The translations under genes and the position numbers were made by a program. A stretch of 14,122 nt of DNA, taken from the NCBI GenBank assembly GCA_023258655.1, contig JALQWO010000024.1:1-14122 (forward strand). Direction: 5' to 3'. This document shows, in pieces, positions 1 through 7,582 of this stretch. The notes under the pieces were generated by a model that did not search any database, was not told where the DNA came from, and saw only the letters and a list, made by a program, of their open reading frames with translations. This DNA comes from Bacteroidia bacterium (GTDB taxonomy: Bacteria; Bacteroidota; Bacteroidia; NS11-12g; UBA955). Each line of letters begins with the position of its first letter. Position 1 is the first letter of the stretch.

Positions 1-306
1 GAAGGTGTGAATGAAGTTGGCTATGTTGATGGAATTGACGAAACGGCTTTTGAAGCGGCTACCGGACAAAAATGCGCATTAACCATCGGACAGGAGTTGG
101 TATTTGTGGATCCAAAATATTTCCGTCCAACGGAAGTTGATTTATTAATAGGAGACGCCACCAAAGCCCGCACCAAACTTGGATGGTCCCCCAAACACAC
201 CTTGCAAGATTTGGTAACAGATATGATGCAGAGCGACATCAAGGTGATGCAGAAGGAAACCTACTTGAAAGAGGGTGGTTTCCAGACAAAGAATTATTTC
301 GAATAA
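1..306 (+). CDS. gmd: GDP-mannose 4,6-dehydratase, C-terminal fragment (5' end outside window)
   Basis: The frame is open from the first base and ends at TAA 304-306, leaving about 101 C-terminal residues. GMD converts GDP-mannose to GDP-4-keto-6-deoxymannose in the cytoplasm, the first committed step to GDP-L-fucose. The visible end carries family hallmarks: a VDPKYFRPTEVD stretch followed by GDATKARTKLGWSPK, the substrate-domain motif (RPxEVD..GD..KA...LGW.P) of GMD-type extended SDR enzymes. The Rossmann fold and the catalytic Thr/Ser-Tyr-Lys residues lie upstream of the window, so activity cannot be judged. The next gene, fcl, catalyses the following step and starts on the last base of this stop codon (TAATG), which strongly supports the call. 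The GTG at 7-9 is an internal codon, not the start. Confidence 0.93.
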   Translation, partial: EGVNEVGYVDGIDETAFEAATGQKCALTIGQELVFVDPKYFRPTEVDLLIGDATKARTKLGWSPKHTLQDLVTDMMQSDIKVMQKETYLKEGGFQTKNYFE

Positions 307-1247
307 TGGAACAACAAGCGAAGATTTATGTGGCTGGCCATCGCGGCATGGTGGGTTCAGCCATTGTTCGTGAGTTGCAAAGACTAGGCTACAACAACAT
401 CATCACCAGAACGAGTGCTGAATTAGATTTGCGCAATCAACAAGCCGTTGAAGCATTTTATCGCCAAGAAAAACCCCATTATGTTTTTGTGGCTGCGGCA
501 AAAGTGGGTGGGATTTTGGCAAACAACACCTACCGTGCCGAGTTTTTATATGATAATTTGAGTATTCAAAACAACTTGATTCACTACGCCCATATTTTTG
601 GGGTGAAAAAGTTGTTGTTCCTGGGAAGTTCTTGTATTTACCCCAAATTAGCACCACAACCGCTCAAGGAAGAGTATTTGCTCAGCGGTTTCTTGGAGCC
701 CACCAATGAGCCATATGCCATCGCAAAAATCACAGGAATCAAAATGTGTGAAGCGTATCGCGATCAATATGGATGTAATTTTATTTCAGCCATGCCCACC
801 AACATGTATGGCCCTAATGACAATTACCATCCCGAAAACAGCCATGTGTTGCCGGCATTAATTAGAAAATTCCATGAGGCCAAAGAATCCGGAAGCAGTG
901 AAGTGATTGTCTGGGGCGATGGATCACCGCTGCGTGAATTTTTATACGCAGATGATTTGGCTAACGCACTGGTTTATCTCATGCTGAATTACAATCAAAA
1001 GGAGTTCGTGAACGTGGGATATGGTACGGATATTACCATAGGAGATTTGGCCAAAACCATAGGAGAAATCGTGGGTTATCGCGGAAAAATCGTTTTCGAT
1101 GACACCAAGCCCAACGGAACACCCAAAAAATTGATGGACTCGGGTCGCTTGTTTGCCACTGGGTGGAGACCTAAGACGCATTTGGAAGAGGGTATCAAAT
1201 TGGCTTATGCGGATTTTCTGGCTAAGCACTCCAACAAAAACACTTAA
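306..1247 (+). CDS. fcl: GDP-L-fucose synthase (epimerase/reductase)
   Basis: A 313-residue protein of normal length for WcaG/Fcl. It epimerises GDP-4-keto-6-deoxymannose at C3 and C5 and reduces it with NADPH to GDP-L-fucose, the donor for fucosylated surface polysaccharide or glycoprotein. The nucleotide-binding GxxGxxG motif (GHRGMVG) is at residues 11-17. The SDR catalytic set is complete: Ser in GSSCIYP (108-109), Tyr137 and Lys141 in YAIAK. Other family motifs are PTNMYGPNDNY and REFLYADDLA. I chose ATG 306 because it places the Rossmann motif at the usual distance from the N-terminus and overlaps the gmd stop by one base (TAATG), implying translational coupling. The frame stays open upstream to 183, but that part lies inside gmd. 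Confidence 0.96.
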   Translation: MEQQAKIYVAGHRGMVGSAIVRELQRLGYNNIITRTSAELDLRNQQAVEAFYRQEKPHYVFVAAAKVGGILANNTYRAEFLYDNLSIQNNLIHYAHIFGVKKLLFLGSSCIYPKLAPQPLKEEYLLSGFLEPTNEPYAIAKITGIKMCEAYRDQYGCNFISAMPTNMYGPNDNYHPENSHVLPALIRKFHEAKESGSSEVIVWGDGSPLREFLYADDLANALVYLMLNYNQKEFVNVGYGTDITIGDLAKTIGEIVGYRGKIVFDDTKPNGTPKKLMDSGRLFATGWRPKTHLEEGIKLAYADFLAKHSNKNT

Positions 1248-1252
1248 ATTTG
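1245..1252 (+). promoter_or_regulatory. Bacteroidota-type -7 element for gapA
   Basis: TAAATTTG matches the Bacteroidota sigma-ABfr -7 consensus TAnnTTTG exactly and overlaps the fcl stop codon. It lies 27 bases before the gapA ATG. The leader between them is A-rich with no Shine-Dalgarno sequence, as is usual in this phylum. I see no clear TTG -33 element at the expected distance. gapA is therefore probably transcribed from its own start as well as by any read-through from gmd-fcl. Confidence 0.55.
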
Positions 1253-1279
1253 CAAAACAAAACCAATAGATAGAATATC

Positions 1280-2263
1280 ATGAAAGTAGCCATCAATGGA
1301 TTTGGTCGTATCGGCCGTCACGCCTTCAAGTTTTTGATCAACAAGCCCGGTGTAGAGGTTGTTGCTATCAACGATCTAACCGACAACGCCACTTTGGCGC
1401 ATTTGTTGAAATACGACTCAGTTCACGGAAAATTCCCAGGTTCTGTTTCTTCAGACGCAGAACATTTGATTATCAATGGTAAGAAAATTAAAGCCCTTGC
1501 TGAACGCGACCCTAAGGCGTTGCCATGGGGTGCCATGGGCGTTGATGTAGTTTTGGAATCTACCGGTATTTTCACTGATGCTGCGAAAGCCGCGATGCAT
1601 TTGGAAGCCGGTGCGAAAAAAGTTGTGATTTCTGCCCCAGCCACTGGCGATGTTAAAACCGTTGTTTTGGGCGTAAACAGTGAAGTCATTGACGGAACAG
1701 AATCAATCATGTCGAATGCAAGCTGCACAACCAACTGCTTGGCTCCAATGGTGAAAGTATTGGATGATGCTTTTGGTGTGGAGCAGGGATTTATGACAAC
1801 CATTCACGCATATACGGCGGACCAAAATTTGGCTGACGCTCCCCACAAAGATTTGCGTCGCGCTCGTGCCGCTGCATATAGCATTGTGCCCACAAGTACC
1901 GGTGCAGCAAAAGCGGTTGGGTTGGTGTTGCCTCATTTGAAAGGAAAATTGAACGGAAATGCGATGCGTGTTCCCATTCCAGATGGTTCAGTTACAGACT
2001 TTACTTGTACATTGAAAAATGCTGCTACAGTTGACCAAGTGAACGCTGCCATGAAGGCTGCGGCGGAAGGCGCGATGAAAGGCATTTTGGAATACAACGA
2101 GGACCCCATTGTGAGCATTGATATTGTTGGCAATACGCACTCTTGTATTTTCGATGCGGAGTTGACCCAAGTGATTGGAAACACCGTGAAGGTCGTTGGA
2201 TGGTACGACAACGAAACGGGTTACAGTGCCCGCGTTGCCGATTTAATAGAGAAGATTGGATAA
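1280..2263 (+). CDS. gapA: Type I glyceraldehyde-3-phosphate dehydrogenase
   Basis: A 327-residue cytoplasmic glycolytic enzyme that oxidises and phosphorylates glyceraldehyde-3-phosphate to 1,3-bisphosphoglycerate with NAD+. The N-terminal Rossmann motif NGFGRIGR is at residues 6-13. Asp32 in the AINDLTD segment is the residue that normally selects NAD+ over NADP+. The active-site block SNASCTTNCLAP places the catalytic cysteine at 149, and HAYTADQ places the base at His176; both are at the classical numbering. The C-terminal WYDNETGYSxR motif is also intact. It has its own -7 element and is followed by a strong hairpin terminator, so it may form a single-gene unit. The length is slightly short of the usual 330-335, with nothing missing from the core. 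Confidence 0.97.
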   Translation: MKVAINGFGRIGRHAFKFLINKPGVEVVAINDLTDNATLAHLLKYDSVHGKFPGSVSSDAEHLIINGKKIKALAERDPKALPWGAMGVDVVLESTGIFTDAAKAAMHLEAGAKKVVISAPATGDVKTVVLGVNSEVIDGTESIMSNASCTTNCLAPMVKVLDDAFGVEQGFMTTIHAYTADQNLADAPHKDLRRARAAAYSIVPTSTGAAKAVGLVLPHLKGKLNGNAMRVPIPDGSVTDFTCTLKNAATVDQVNAAMKAAAEGAMKGILEYNEDPIVSIDIVGNTHSCIFDAELTQVIGNTVKVVGWYDNETGYSARVADLIEKIG

Positions 2264-2280
2264 TTTTATCTGAATATTTC

Positions 2281-2313
2281 ATAAAAAAGGGGGGCTTTGG
2301 CCCCCTTTTTTAT
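2281..2313. terminator. Bidirectional intrinsic terminator between convergent gapA and DUF4403 gene
   Basis: Perfect 13-bp inverted repeat: ATAAAAAAGGGGG (2281-2293), loop GCTTTGG, and CCCCCTTTTTTAT (2301-2313). An A tract precedes the G run and a T tract follows the C run, so each strand's RNA forms a GC hairpin followed by a U tract. It lies 17 bases after the gapA stop, and 81 bases beyond the stop of the minus-strand DUF4403 gene, so it can serve both. Confidence 0.9.
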
Positions 2314-2394
2314 GAAATGAAAATGCCTCTGTTACTTTGGCAGAGCTCTGGAATTTTGGGTTAGGGTATTGGACAAGTTTTAACGGTTGTAAAA

Positions 2395-3795
2395 TCAATC
2401 CATGATTACCTGAATATCGCCCAAGGTTTTGGCCCGCACCCAAAGTGCATCTTGTTGTAGGCTCCAACCACTCACATCCAAAGACCTTAAATTCCCCTTG
2501 ATTTTTATTCCGCCATCCATGGTTTGATTTAATGATTCCGAGATGGATTTCTTGGTAAAATTCATCAAATCGGTGAGGTCAAAAACCATTTGCTCTTCCA
2601 ATTTTTTGCGAATGGTTTCATCCATCATCCATTTGGCAGTTTTGATTAACACATTTCTGGTGGCGATATCGTATTCCACATTTTTGAGCGCTAACGAAGC
2701 TTTGGTGTTGTCAAAGGAAGGATTACCCAACAAATAGAAAATGCCTTTTTTGCTTCCCTCAAAACCTACAGCAACCCCCAATTTTTCTCCAGCAGGAAAC
2801 AATTTCAATGATGTAATGTGAATCTTTTCCTTACCCAAAGCGTAAGTTTCCGTTTTCATGATGTCGAATAACTGCTTCGATAAACTGTCATAATTCATCT
2901 TTAGGTCAGTATAGACCTCAAACCCGTTGCCCTTTTTGTAGGGTGACAAAGTGGGTAAACCCACCGTGGGTTTGTTCCATGGTGTGCTTTGTATGGTTGG
3001 CATGGCTGTTAAGCCCACGCTGAAATTCAAAACGGACCCATTCATGTTGATCTCACTCACCGATAAACTTTGGGGTTGAAAACGCAAATACCCTGTGGAA
3101 GGAATTTGAATGTCTTCTTGGAATGCCTTCCATATGGGAAGAATGTATGGCTTCAAATCTTGCTTCCCAATTTCGGCATCAATCATTTTTGCGAAGTTGC
3201 CCAATTCAGGACGAATTTGACTCATTAAAACATCGTTGATATTGATTTGGGCAAATGTTATGCGACAGGCGTCTACGGGCGTGAATTCGGTAAAGCTTGT
3301 TGTAGATTTGATGCGATAATTGGCAGTAAGTTCCACGTCGCTTTTCAATTTTATTTTGGCTTTTCTCAGGGACTCGTCTCCCCATCCACAGCTAAAGGGA
3401 ATGGGAGGGTTAATGCAGTTATCGAATACACAACCTGCACAGTACTCTCCAGAAAAGCCATAAGCCACATCAAGTCCCAGAAATACCGTTTTTCCCTTGC
3501 CCGAAAGTTGAATGGGATCCCGTCTTAACTTATATTGATATCTCAAACCGGAACAGGGATTTTCTGAACCTTTGAACTCTTTGTCAAAGGACTGATCTGC
3601 CAATTTTATAAATGGCTTTAACTCTACACGTATGGGTATATTGATGGTGGATGCCACTGTGGGCATGGGTTTCACCGCAACCACTTGATTGGCCGTTTTT
3701 GGTGCTTCTGGTTGGATTGTTCCGCAACCCGCGATTACCAAAATTACCCCAAACAACCATTTGTACGGGGATGAAGAATAGATTAAGGATGACAT
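2395..3795 (-). CDS. DUF4403 family lipoprotein
   Basis: A 466-residue predicted lipoprotein. Residues 12-24 form a hydrophobic stretch ending in the lipobox VIAGC, with the lipidated cysteine at 24. The mature part opens with a Pro-rich linker and then STINIPIRVEL (about 49-59), which resembles the N-terminal beta strand of DUF4403 proteins, a large family without known function common in Bacteroidota. Six cysteines cluster in the first third of the mature protein (81, 119, 122, 127, 136, 177), suggesting disulfides or metal binding outside the cytoplasm. I chose ATG 3795; it overlaps the end of the T9SS-cargo gene by 13 bases and gives a normal signal peptide. An alternative ATG at 3831 adds 12 residues and lengthens the overlap to 49 bases. 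It is probably co-transcribed with the upstream T9SS gene. The DUF4403 assignment rests on recognised sequence style, not a search. Confidence 0.72.
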   Translation of the reverse strand: MSSLIYSSSPYKWLFGVILVIAGCGTIQPEAPKTANQVVAVKPMPTVASTINIPIRVELKPFIKLADQSFDKEFKGSENPCSGLRYQYKLRRDPIQLSGKGKTVFLGLDVAYGFSGEYCAGCVFDNCINPPIPFSCGWGDESLRKAKIKLKSDVELTANYRIKSTTSFTEFTPVDACRITFAQININDVLMSQIRPELGNFAKMIDAEIGKQDLKPYILPIWKAFQEDIQIPSTGYLRFQPQSLSVSEINMNGSVLNFSVGLTAMPTIQSTPWNKPTVGLPTLSPYKKGNGFEVYTDLKMNYDSLSKQLFDIMKTETYALGKEKIHITSLKLFPAGEKLGVAVGFEGSKKGIFYLLGNPSFDNTKASLALKNVEYDIATRNVLIKTAKWMMDETIRKKLEEQMVFDLTDLMNFTKKSISESLNQTMDGGIKIKGNLRSLDVSGWSLQQDALWVRAKTLGDIQVIMD

Positions 3796-6700
3796 ATGAC
3801 TATGCTGCGCGTAATGGACTTGTTTTCGCACTGCAATTTTACTGTATAGAATCCTGATGCAAAAATGCGCGCATCCAATTCAACAAGGGATTTGTTGAAT
3901 GTAGATGAGAAAATAGCCCTGCCATTGGCATCGTAAACGACAATGCCCAATTGTTTTCCAATAAACGGTGAAATTACAGTGATTTTTTCGTGCGATGGGT
4001 TGGGGTATAATAGCCATGCGTTGTCAACGTCATTGGTTCTCGCCGCCTCTTCAACAAATAATACGTATTGAAGTGTGTCGTTGTTTTGAATACCATCCAA
4101 AGATTTTTCAGTAAAACAAGTCATTAGGTATGCGCCCGCCTCCTGAAAAATGAGTGGTTTGGTGCAATTGGTCCATGAGGTATCTCCCGCATTGAGAGGG
4201 GCCAAACGGATAGTATCAGCGTAAATGGTTTTGCCCGATGAGGGTTGGCTAATGCGGTAGATTAAACGATTCTCTCTCGTGAGATTTTTGGAACCCTTGT
4301 TGGTGTATAATATGCTTGGGTAACGCGTTGAATCATTCTTGATGATCTTGGATGATTTATCGGGTTTTACGGCTTTTATCAAGTGTAAGTCTTGGTACAA
4401 TAAGACATTTAACGTTTGCCAAAGGGAGTCATTGAAGATGTTCTGATCCTCAAACGAGCTTGTATAAACCAGCATTTCTCCAACCCCCAATTGGGCAAAA
4501 CGATGCTCTAAGTTAAAACGCAATTTTCCTTGCTGCTTACCGGAGAGTTGTGTCACTTGGGACACGAAGGCGGTACGTTGTCCTTTTTCAAAGATTGAAA
4601 CATTTACCAAGACTTTTTTAATGCTATCTGCTCCTTGATTTTCAATGGTTACATCCACCCAGTGCAGGGTATCTGCCAAATCAAATGAGATGCTATCGTT
4701 GTAGGTTTTGACGTTGGTTGGGTAAGCATCTTTGCCCACAACAGCGGTAAAATATTGTATTAGGGTGTCGTTGGTCCTATCCATATCCGAGGCCAGATTG
4801 GCATAGCACCTTACAGTGAAGTCTCCTACATTCATGGGCCTCAGGGTGGCTGCGAAAACAATGGTATCCGTTTTTCCTGTATCCAACGTAATGTTTTTAA
4901 TGTCGTAATAGATGCGATTTCCTTTGTAGAAAACTTCACAAACGGCGGGCCCTGTATTTTTCAAATACCCCAGGTTCTGTAGAACCAATTTTGGTGCAAT
5001 GCTCGGCTTACCCAAACTCAGAACTTCATTTTTTGACGGTCTCTTTATTTCGAGCGCCTTGAAATCATGGGGCTTACCCACATTGAAATATCGAACCAGG
5101 GAGTCGTTATCATTGAATAGATCGAGGTTGTACCTTGTTTTTACAACCAATTTGTATTGACCCAATTGTTTTGGGGTGAAGTTCTTGGGCATATTAAGGT
5201 AGGTGCCATACAAGCCTTGCATGTAGGCTTTCACGGAATCATAGTATAAACGAGTTCCTGTAGGACCATAAATCGCACAATAAAATGGCACATTGAATGC
5301 AGCGACCAAACCATCATTATAGACAAAATACTTGATGGGTATGGTGTTTCCAGGTTTGTAAAAAGCGGTTACATCTGGAGATCGCAAAGAATCAATACCG
5401 ATATCGACGATTTTTCGAATAAAAATATTGCGGGATTGTGTGTCGTTCAATTTATAAGCGTCTGTCGCCATTTCTGTCGTAAAAACCACTTTGATTTTGC
5501 CCGTATCACTGCATTTGTAGGTGGGCCAAAAAAGAATTTTTGATTGGAATTTGGGCAGGTTTAAAAACTGTGTTTGGTTGTAAACAACTTTGGTTCCCTG
5601 AAACATTCTACAACGAACAGTAAAGGTGGGAGAATTGTCGTATCCGATATTTTGGATATTCGCCATAGGCATCAACGTATCTGTTTTGTAATTGTATCCG
5701 CTGCCTTCGCCAGGCTCGTAGACAGAATTTATCATCACATCCTGTTTAACGCCCACATAGAAAGTGCGTGTTTGTGTATCATTGTCGGAGACTTGATCGC
5801 CCAGTTTTTTTACAATAAGCAACACTTTGTGTTCACCAAATGAGCTCGGAATAAAAGTTCTTGGGAATGTATATTTTCGTTTTATCCCACTGCTCATGGT
5901 ATCGCGAAGGGTATGATTGTATTGCCGGTTTGCACCAAACCAAATTTCACAACGAATGGAAAAACTGTCGGTAGCATTTTGAACTCCGATATTGCCCACT
6001 ATTCCCTCGGGTGCGATGGTGTCTTTGTTGTATTTATTGATGGAATCTCTGGGCTGATCCACCGAAATGGCCGCTATGTCTATGTCGGCTTGCAATCTTG
6101 GCTCAATCAGAAATTTATAGGGAGCATCTGGGGCGAAATCGACCCAGTTCGTAGTTCCCAATGGCTCTACATAATAAAATGTTTTCGGTCTTACGGGTGA
6201 TTCCATTTGATAGCCAAAAGCCACATTGTTGGTACCAAGCTGTCTTACACCAACGAAAAATGAACCATTGATGGCCACGGGCTTTTTGAGGTCCAGAATG
6301 TAATTGCCTGATTTACTTGTGAGAGAATCACTTTGATAAAGGAGTGTACTGGGTTTTTTGGTTATCGAGTCGCACTTCCAAATGCCCACTTTGAAAGGTT
6401 CCCCACCAGACCCAAACGCCACCGTAACTTGATTGATGTATTTGGGAGAATTGGAGAAAAAGCGAGCGACAAAATCTCCCGTTGTGCCATTAAAACCAAT
6501 TCCTCCCGGTGAGGCTGAAATGGTTACATCTCTATAACTGTATACATTGGGGTTTCCCAAGCGATAGGATACACGAGAGTTGTTGCTATTGTTTTTATCG
6601 TTACACGTCACATAAATCGTATCCAAACCTGCATTTAAAGGATTCAGCGATGGTACATTAAAAAACAATTCTTCACCCGGCAATAAAGTTATTTGAAAAC

Positions 6701-7520
6701 TGTCCTTTTGCTTGTTATACCCTTTGGAAGATGTGTATACGGAGAAATTAGACAATGTCTTTTTTCCCACGTTTCTCAATAGCGCTTGCACACTGTCAGG
6801 TTTGCCCAAGGGCAGGGGTATTTTACCCAAGGTATATACTTTGATAATTTCCAAATCTTGATTGAATTTGGGAAAATTGAAAATTACCGTAGGATGATAA
6901 CTTGAACTGCTAGGCAGACTGTCTACAGGGTTTACGCCGATTCCGTATTTGACTTGATTTACGGCATAGGCACTAACCGTTGCAGGACCTTCAAAATACC
7001 ATTGTAACGTTGATGGTTGTTTTTTGGTTTGGCTGTATTCTACCAAAAGAACAAGATTATCTCCTTTGGTTGTGTCAAATACATAGGCATTGTTGTTCAG
7101 TGGAATGCTGTAAAATTTTTCGGTACTGCCAATATAGTTTGAGGGGCTCCCTGAGAACACCAATTGGGCATTGTTTCTCTCTGTGGGAAAATGCAGTTTC
7201 CCCGTTCCAAAATCGTTACGAGATGTGTTACTCAGCCAAATTTTGCATGTAGTATTCGCATTGGGCACTGATCCAGCCACTCGGTAAAACTCCATGGAAA
7301 CCAAAGTGTCGAGGTGAACCATGTTTCCGAGCGTTGCGCGAGGAAAGATGTAAGCAAAGCGCGATGTTTGGGTATCTCTAGCAGCACTGGCAACCATCGG
7401 TCCACCCAAAGTGCCAGCATAAGATCCATCACCAATTTTGACATATTGAGCATATGAGTTGGGGGAGAATAGCAATAAAACCAACCCGAACAAACCCAAT
7501 ATTTTATTCTTTAACTTCAT
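3783..7520 (-). CDS. Large secreted protein with CARDB-like repeats and T9SS type A sorting domain
   Basis: A 1245-residue exported protein. Residues 1-24 are a Sec signal peptide (basic start, then LGLFGLVLLLF, cleavage after SYA). Residues about 25-220 form a beta-rich N-terminal domain. The rest is mostly repeated Ig-like modules of about 110 residues. Each begins D-x-x-I/L-x-x-hydrophobic, continues with a strand such as NxGx(D/N)SxxxFxVxC, and ends with NDTxxxxFxVG. This resembles CARDB adhesion domains. Module starts are near 222, 480, 594, 706, 818, 931 and 1044; residues about 325-475 form a different beta domain inserted between the first and second. The C-terminus (about 1169-1245) is a type A T9SS sorting domain: YPNPS at 1172-1176, VVYDANGR, then GFYTVKL. 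It should cross the outer membrane by T9SS and be attached or released at the surface. I chose ATG 7520; the upstream TTG at 7529 lies inside the promoter. The ligand and role are unknown; adhesion is an inference. Confidence 0.85.
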   Translation of the reverse strand: MKLKNKILGLFGLVLLLFSPNSYAQYVKIGDGSYAGTLGGPMVASAARDTQTSRFAYIFPRATLGNMVHLDTLVSMEFYRVAGSVPNANTTCKIWLSNTSRNDFGTGKLHFPTERNNAQLVFSGSPSNYIGSTEKFYSIPLNNNAYVFDTTKGDNLVLLVEYSQTKKQPSTLQWYFEGPATVSAYAVNQVKYGIGVNPVDSLPSSSSYHPTVIFNFPKFNQDLEIIKVYTLGKIPLPLGKPDSVQALLRNVGKKTLSNFSVYTSSKGYNKQKDSFQITLLPGEELFFNVPSLNPLNAGLDTIYVTCNDKNNSNNSRVSYRLGNPNVYSYRDVTISASPGGIGFNGTTGDFVARFFSNSPKYINQVTVAFGSGGEPFKVGIWKCDSITKKPSTLLYQSDSLTSKSGNYILDLKKPVAINGSFFVGVRQLGTNNVAFGYQMESPVRPKTFYYVEPLGTTNWVDFAPDAPYKFLIEPRLQADIDIAAISVDQPRDSINKYNKDTIAPEGIVGNIGVQNATDSFSIRCEIWFGANRQYNHTLRDTMSSGIKRKYTFPRTFIPSSFGEHKVLLIVKKLGDQVSDNDTQTRTFYVGVKQDVMINSVYEPGEGSGYNYKTDTLMPMANIQNIGYDNSPTFTVRCRMFQGTKVVYNQTQFLNLPKFQSKILFWPTYKCSDTGKIKVVFTTEMATDAYKLNDTQSRNIFIRKIVDIGIDSLRSPDVTAFYKPGNTIPIKYFVYNDGLVAAFNVPFYCAIYGPTGTRLYYDSVKAYMQGLYGTYLNMPKNFTPKQLGQYKLVVKTRYNLDLFNDNDSLVRYFNVGKPHDFKALEIKRPSKNEVLSLGKPSIAPKLVLQNLGYLKNTGPAVCEVFYKGNRIYYDIKNITLDTGKTDTIVFAATLRPMNVGDFTVRCYANLASDMDRTNDTLIQYFTAVVGKDAYPTNVKTYNDSISFDLADTLHWVDVTIENQGADSIKKVLVNVSIFEKGQRTAFVSQVTQLSGKQQGKLRFNLEHRFAQLGVGEMLVYTSSFEDQNIFNDSLWQTLNVLLYQDLHLIKAVKPDKSSKIIKNDSTRYPSILYTNKGSKNLTRENRLIYRISQPSSGKTIYADTIRLAPLNAGDTSWTNCTKPLIFQEAGAYLMTCFTEKSLDGIQNNDTLQYVLFVEEAARTNDVDNAWLLYPNPSHEKITVISPFIGKQLGIVVYDANGRAIFSSTFNKSLVELDARIFASGFYTVKLQCENKSITRSIVICHP

Positions 7521-7526
7521 CTTATA

Positions 7527-7534
7527 CAAACCTA
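7527..7534 (-). promoter_or_regulatory. Bacteroidota-type -7 element for the T9SS-cargo gene
   Basis: On the minus strand this reads TAGGTTTG, an exact TAnnTTTG match, inside the 14-base core ATGTAGGTTTGTAT that also precedes purS. Only six bases (TATAAG) separate it from ATG 7520, so the mRNA would have little or no 5' leader. No convincing -33 TTG is visible. Confidence 0.55.
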
Positions 7535-7547
7535 CATGAAATTCATG
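7535..7547. repeat. Short palindrome in the T9SS gene / pyrF intergenic region
   Basis: CATGAAATTCATG is a perfect inverted repeat with 6-bp arms around one central base. It lies immediately upstream of the minus-strand -7 element, between the two divergent promoters. It could be an operator for a dimeric regulator, but arms of this length also occur by chance. Confidence 0.3.
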
Positions 7548-7568
7548 AAGATGCCGTGTGGTTTTGCT

Positions 7569-7575
7569 TAATTTG
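7569..7575 (+). promoter_or_regulatory. Possible -7 element for pyrF
   Basis: TAATTTG is one base shorter than the TAnnTTTG consensus (one spacer base, not two). It lies seven bases before the GTG start of pyrF in the 62-base divergent intergenic region. Its position, and the lack of an upstream gene on this strand, support a promoter here; the imperfect motif lowers confidence. Confidence 0.35.
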
Positions 7576-7582
7576 CATAGCC

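Noticed and set aside
183..305. N-terminal extension of fcl
   Set aside because: The frame is open, but it lies fully inside gmd, does not resemble Fcl, and would displace the Rossmann motif from the N-terminus.
1423..2211. Several antisense frames across gapA
   Set aside because: They are shadows of a conserved, well-recognised coding region and have no family features.
2331..2338. TACTTTGG as a plus-strand promoter in the gapA/DUF4403 gap
   Set aside because: It lacks one spacer base of TAnnTTTG, has no -33 element, and would only transcribe the antisense of the DUF4403 gene.
2325..2345. CTCTG/CAGAG hairpin after the main terminator
   Set aside because: Only five base pairs with a nine-base loop and no T tract; not distinguishable from chance.
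7521..7529. TTG start at 7529 for the T9SS-cargo gene
   Set aside because: The codon lies inside the -7 element; ATG 7520 gives a normal signal peptide.
7454..7582. N-terminal extension of pyrF
   Set aside because: It overlaps the divergent T9SS gene and both promoters; PyrF similarity begins at the GTG at 7583.
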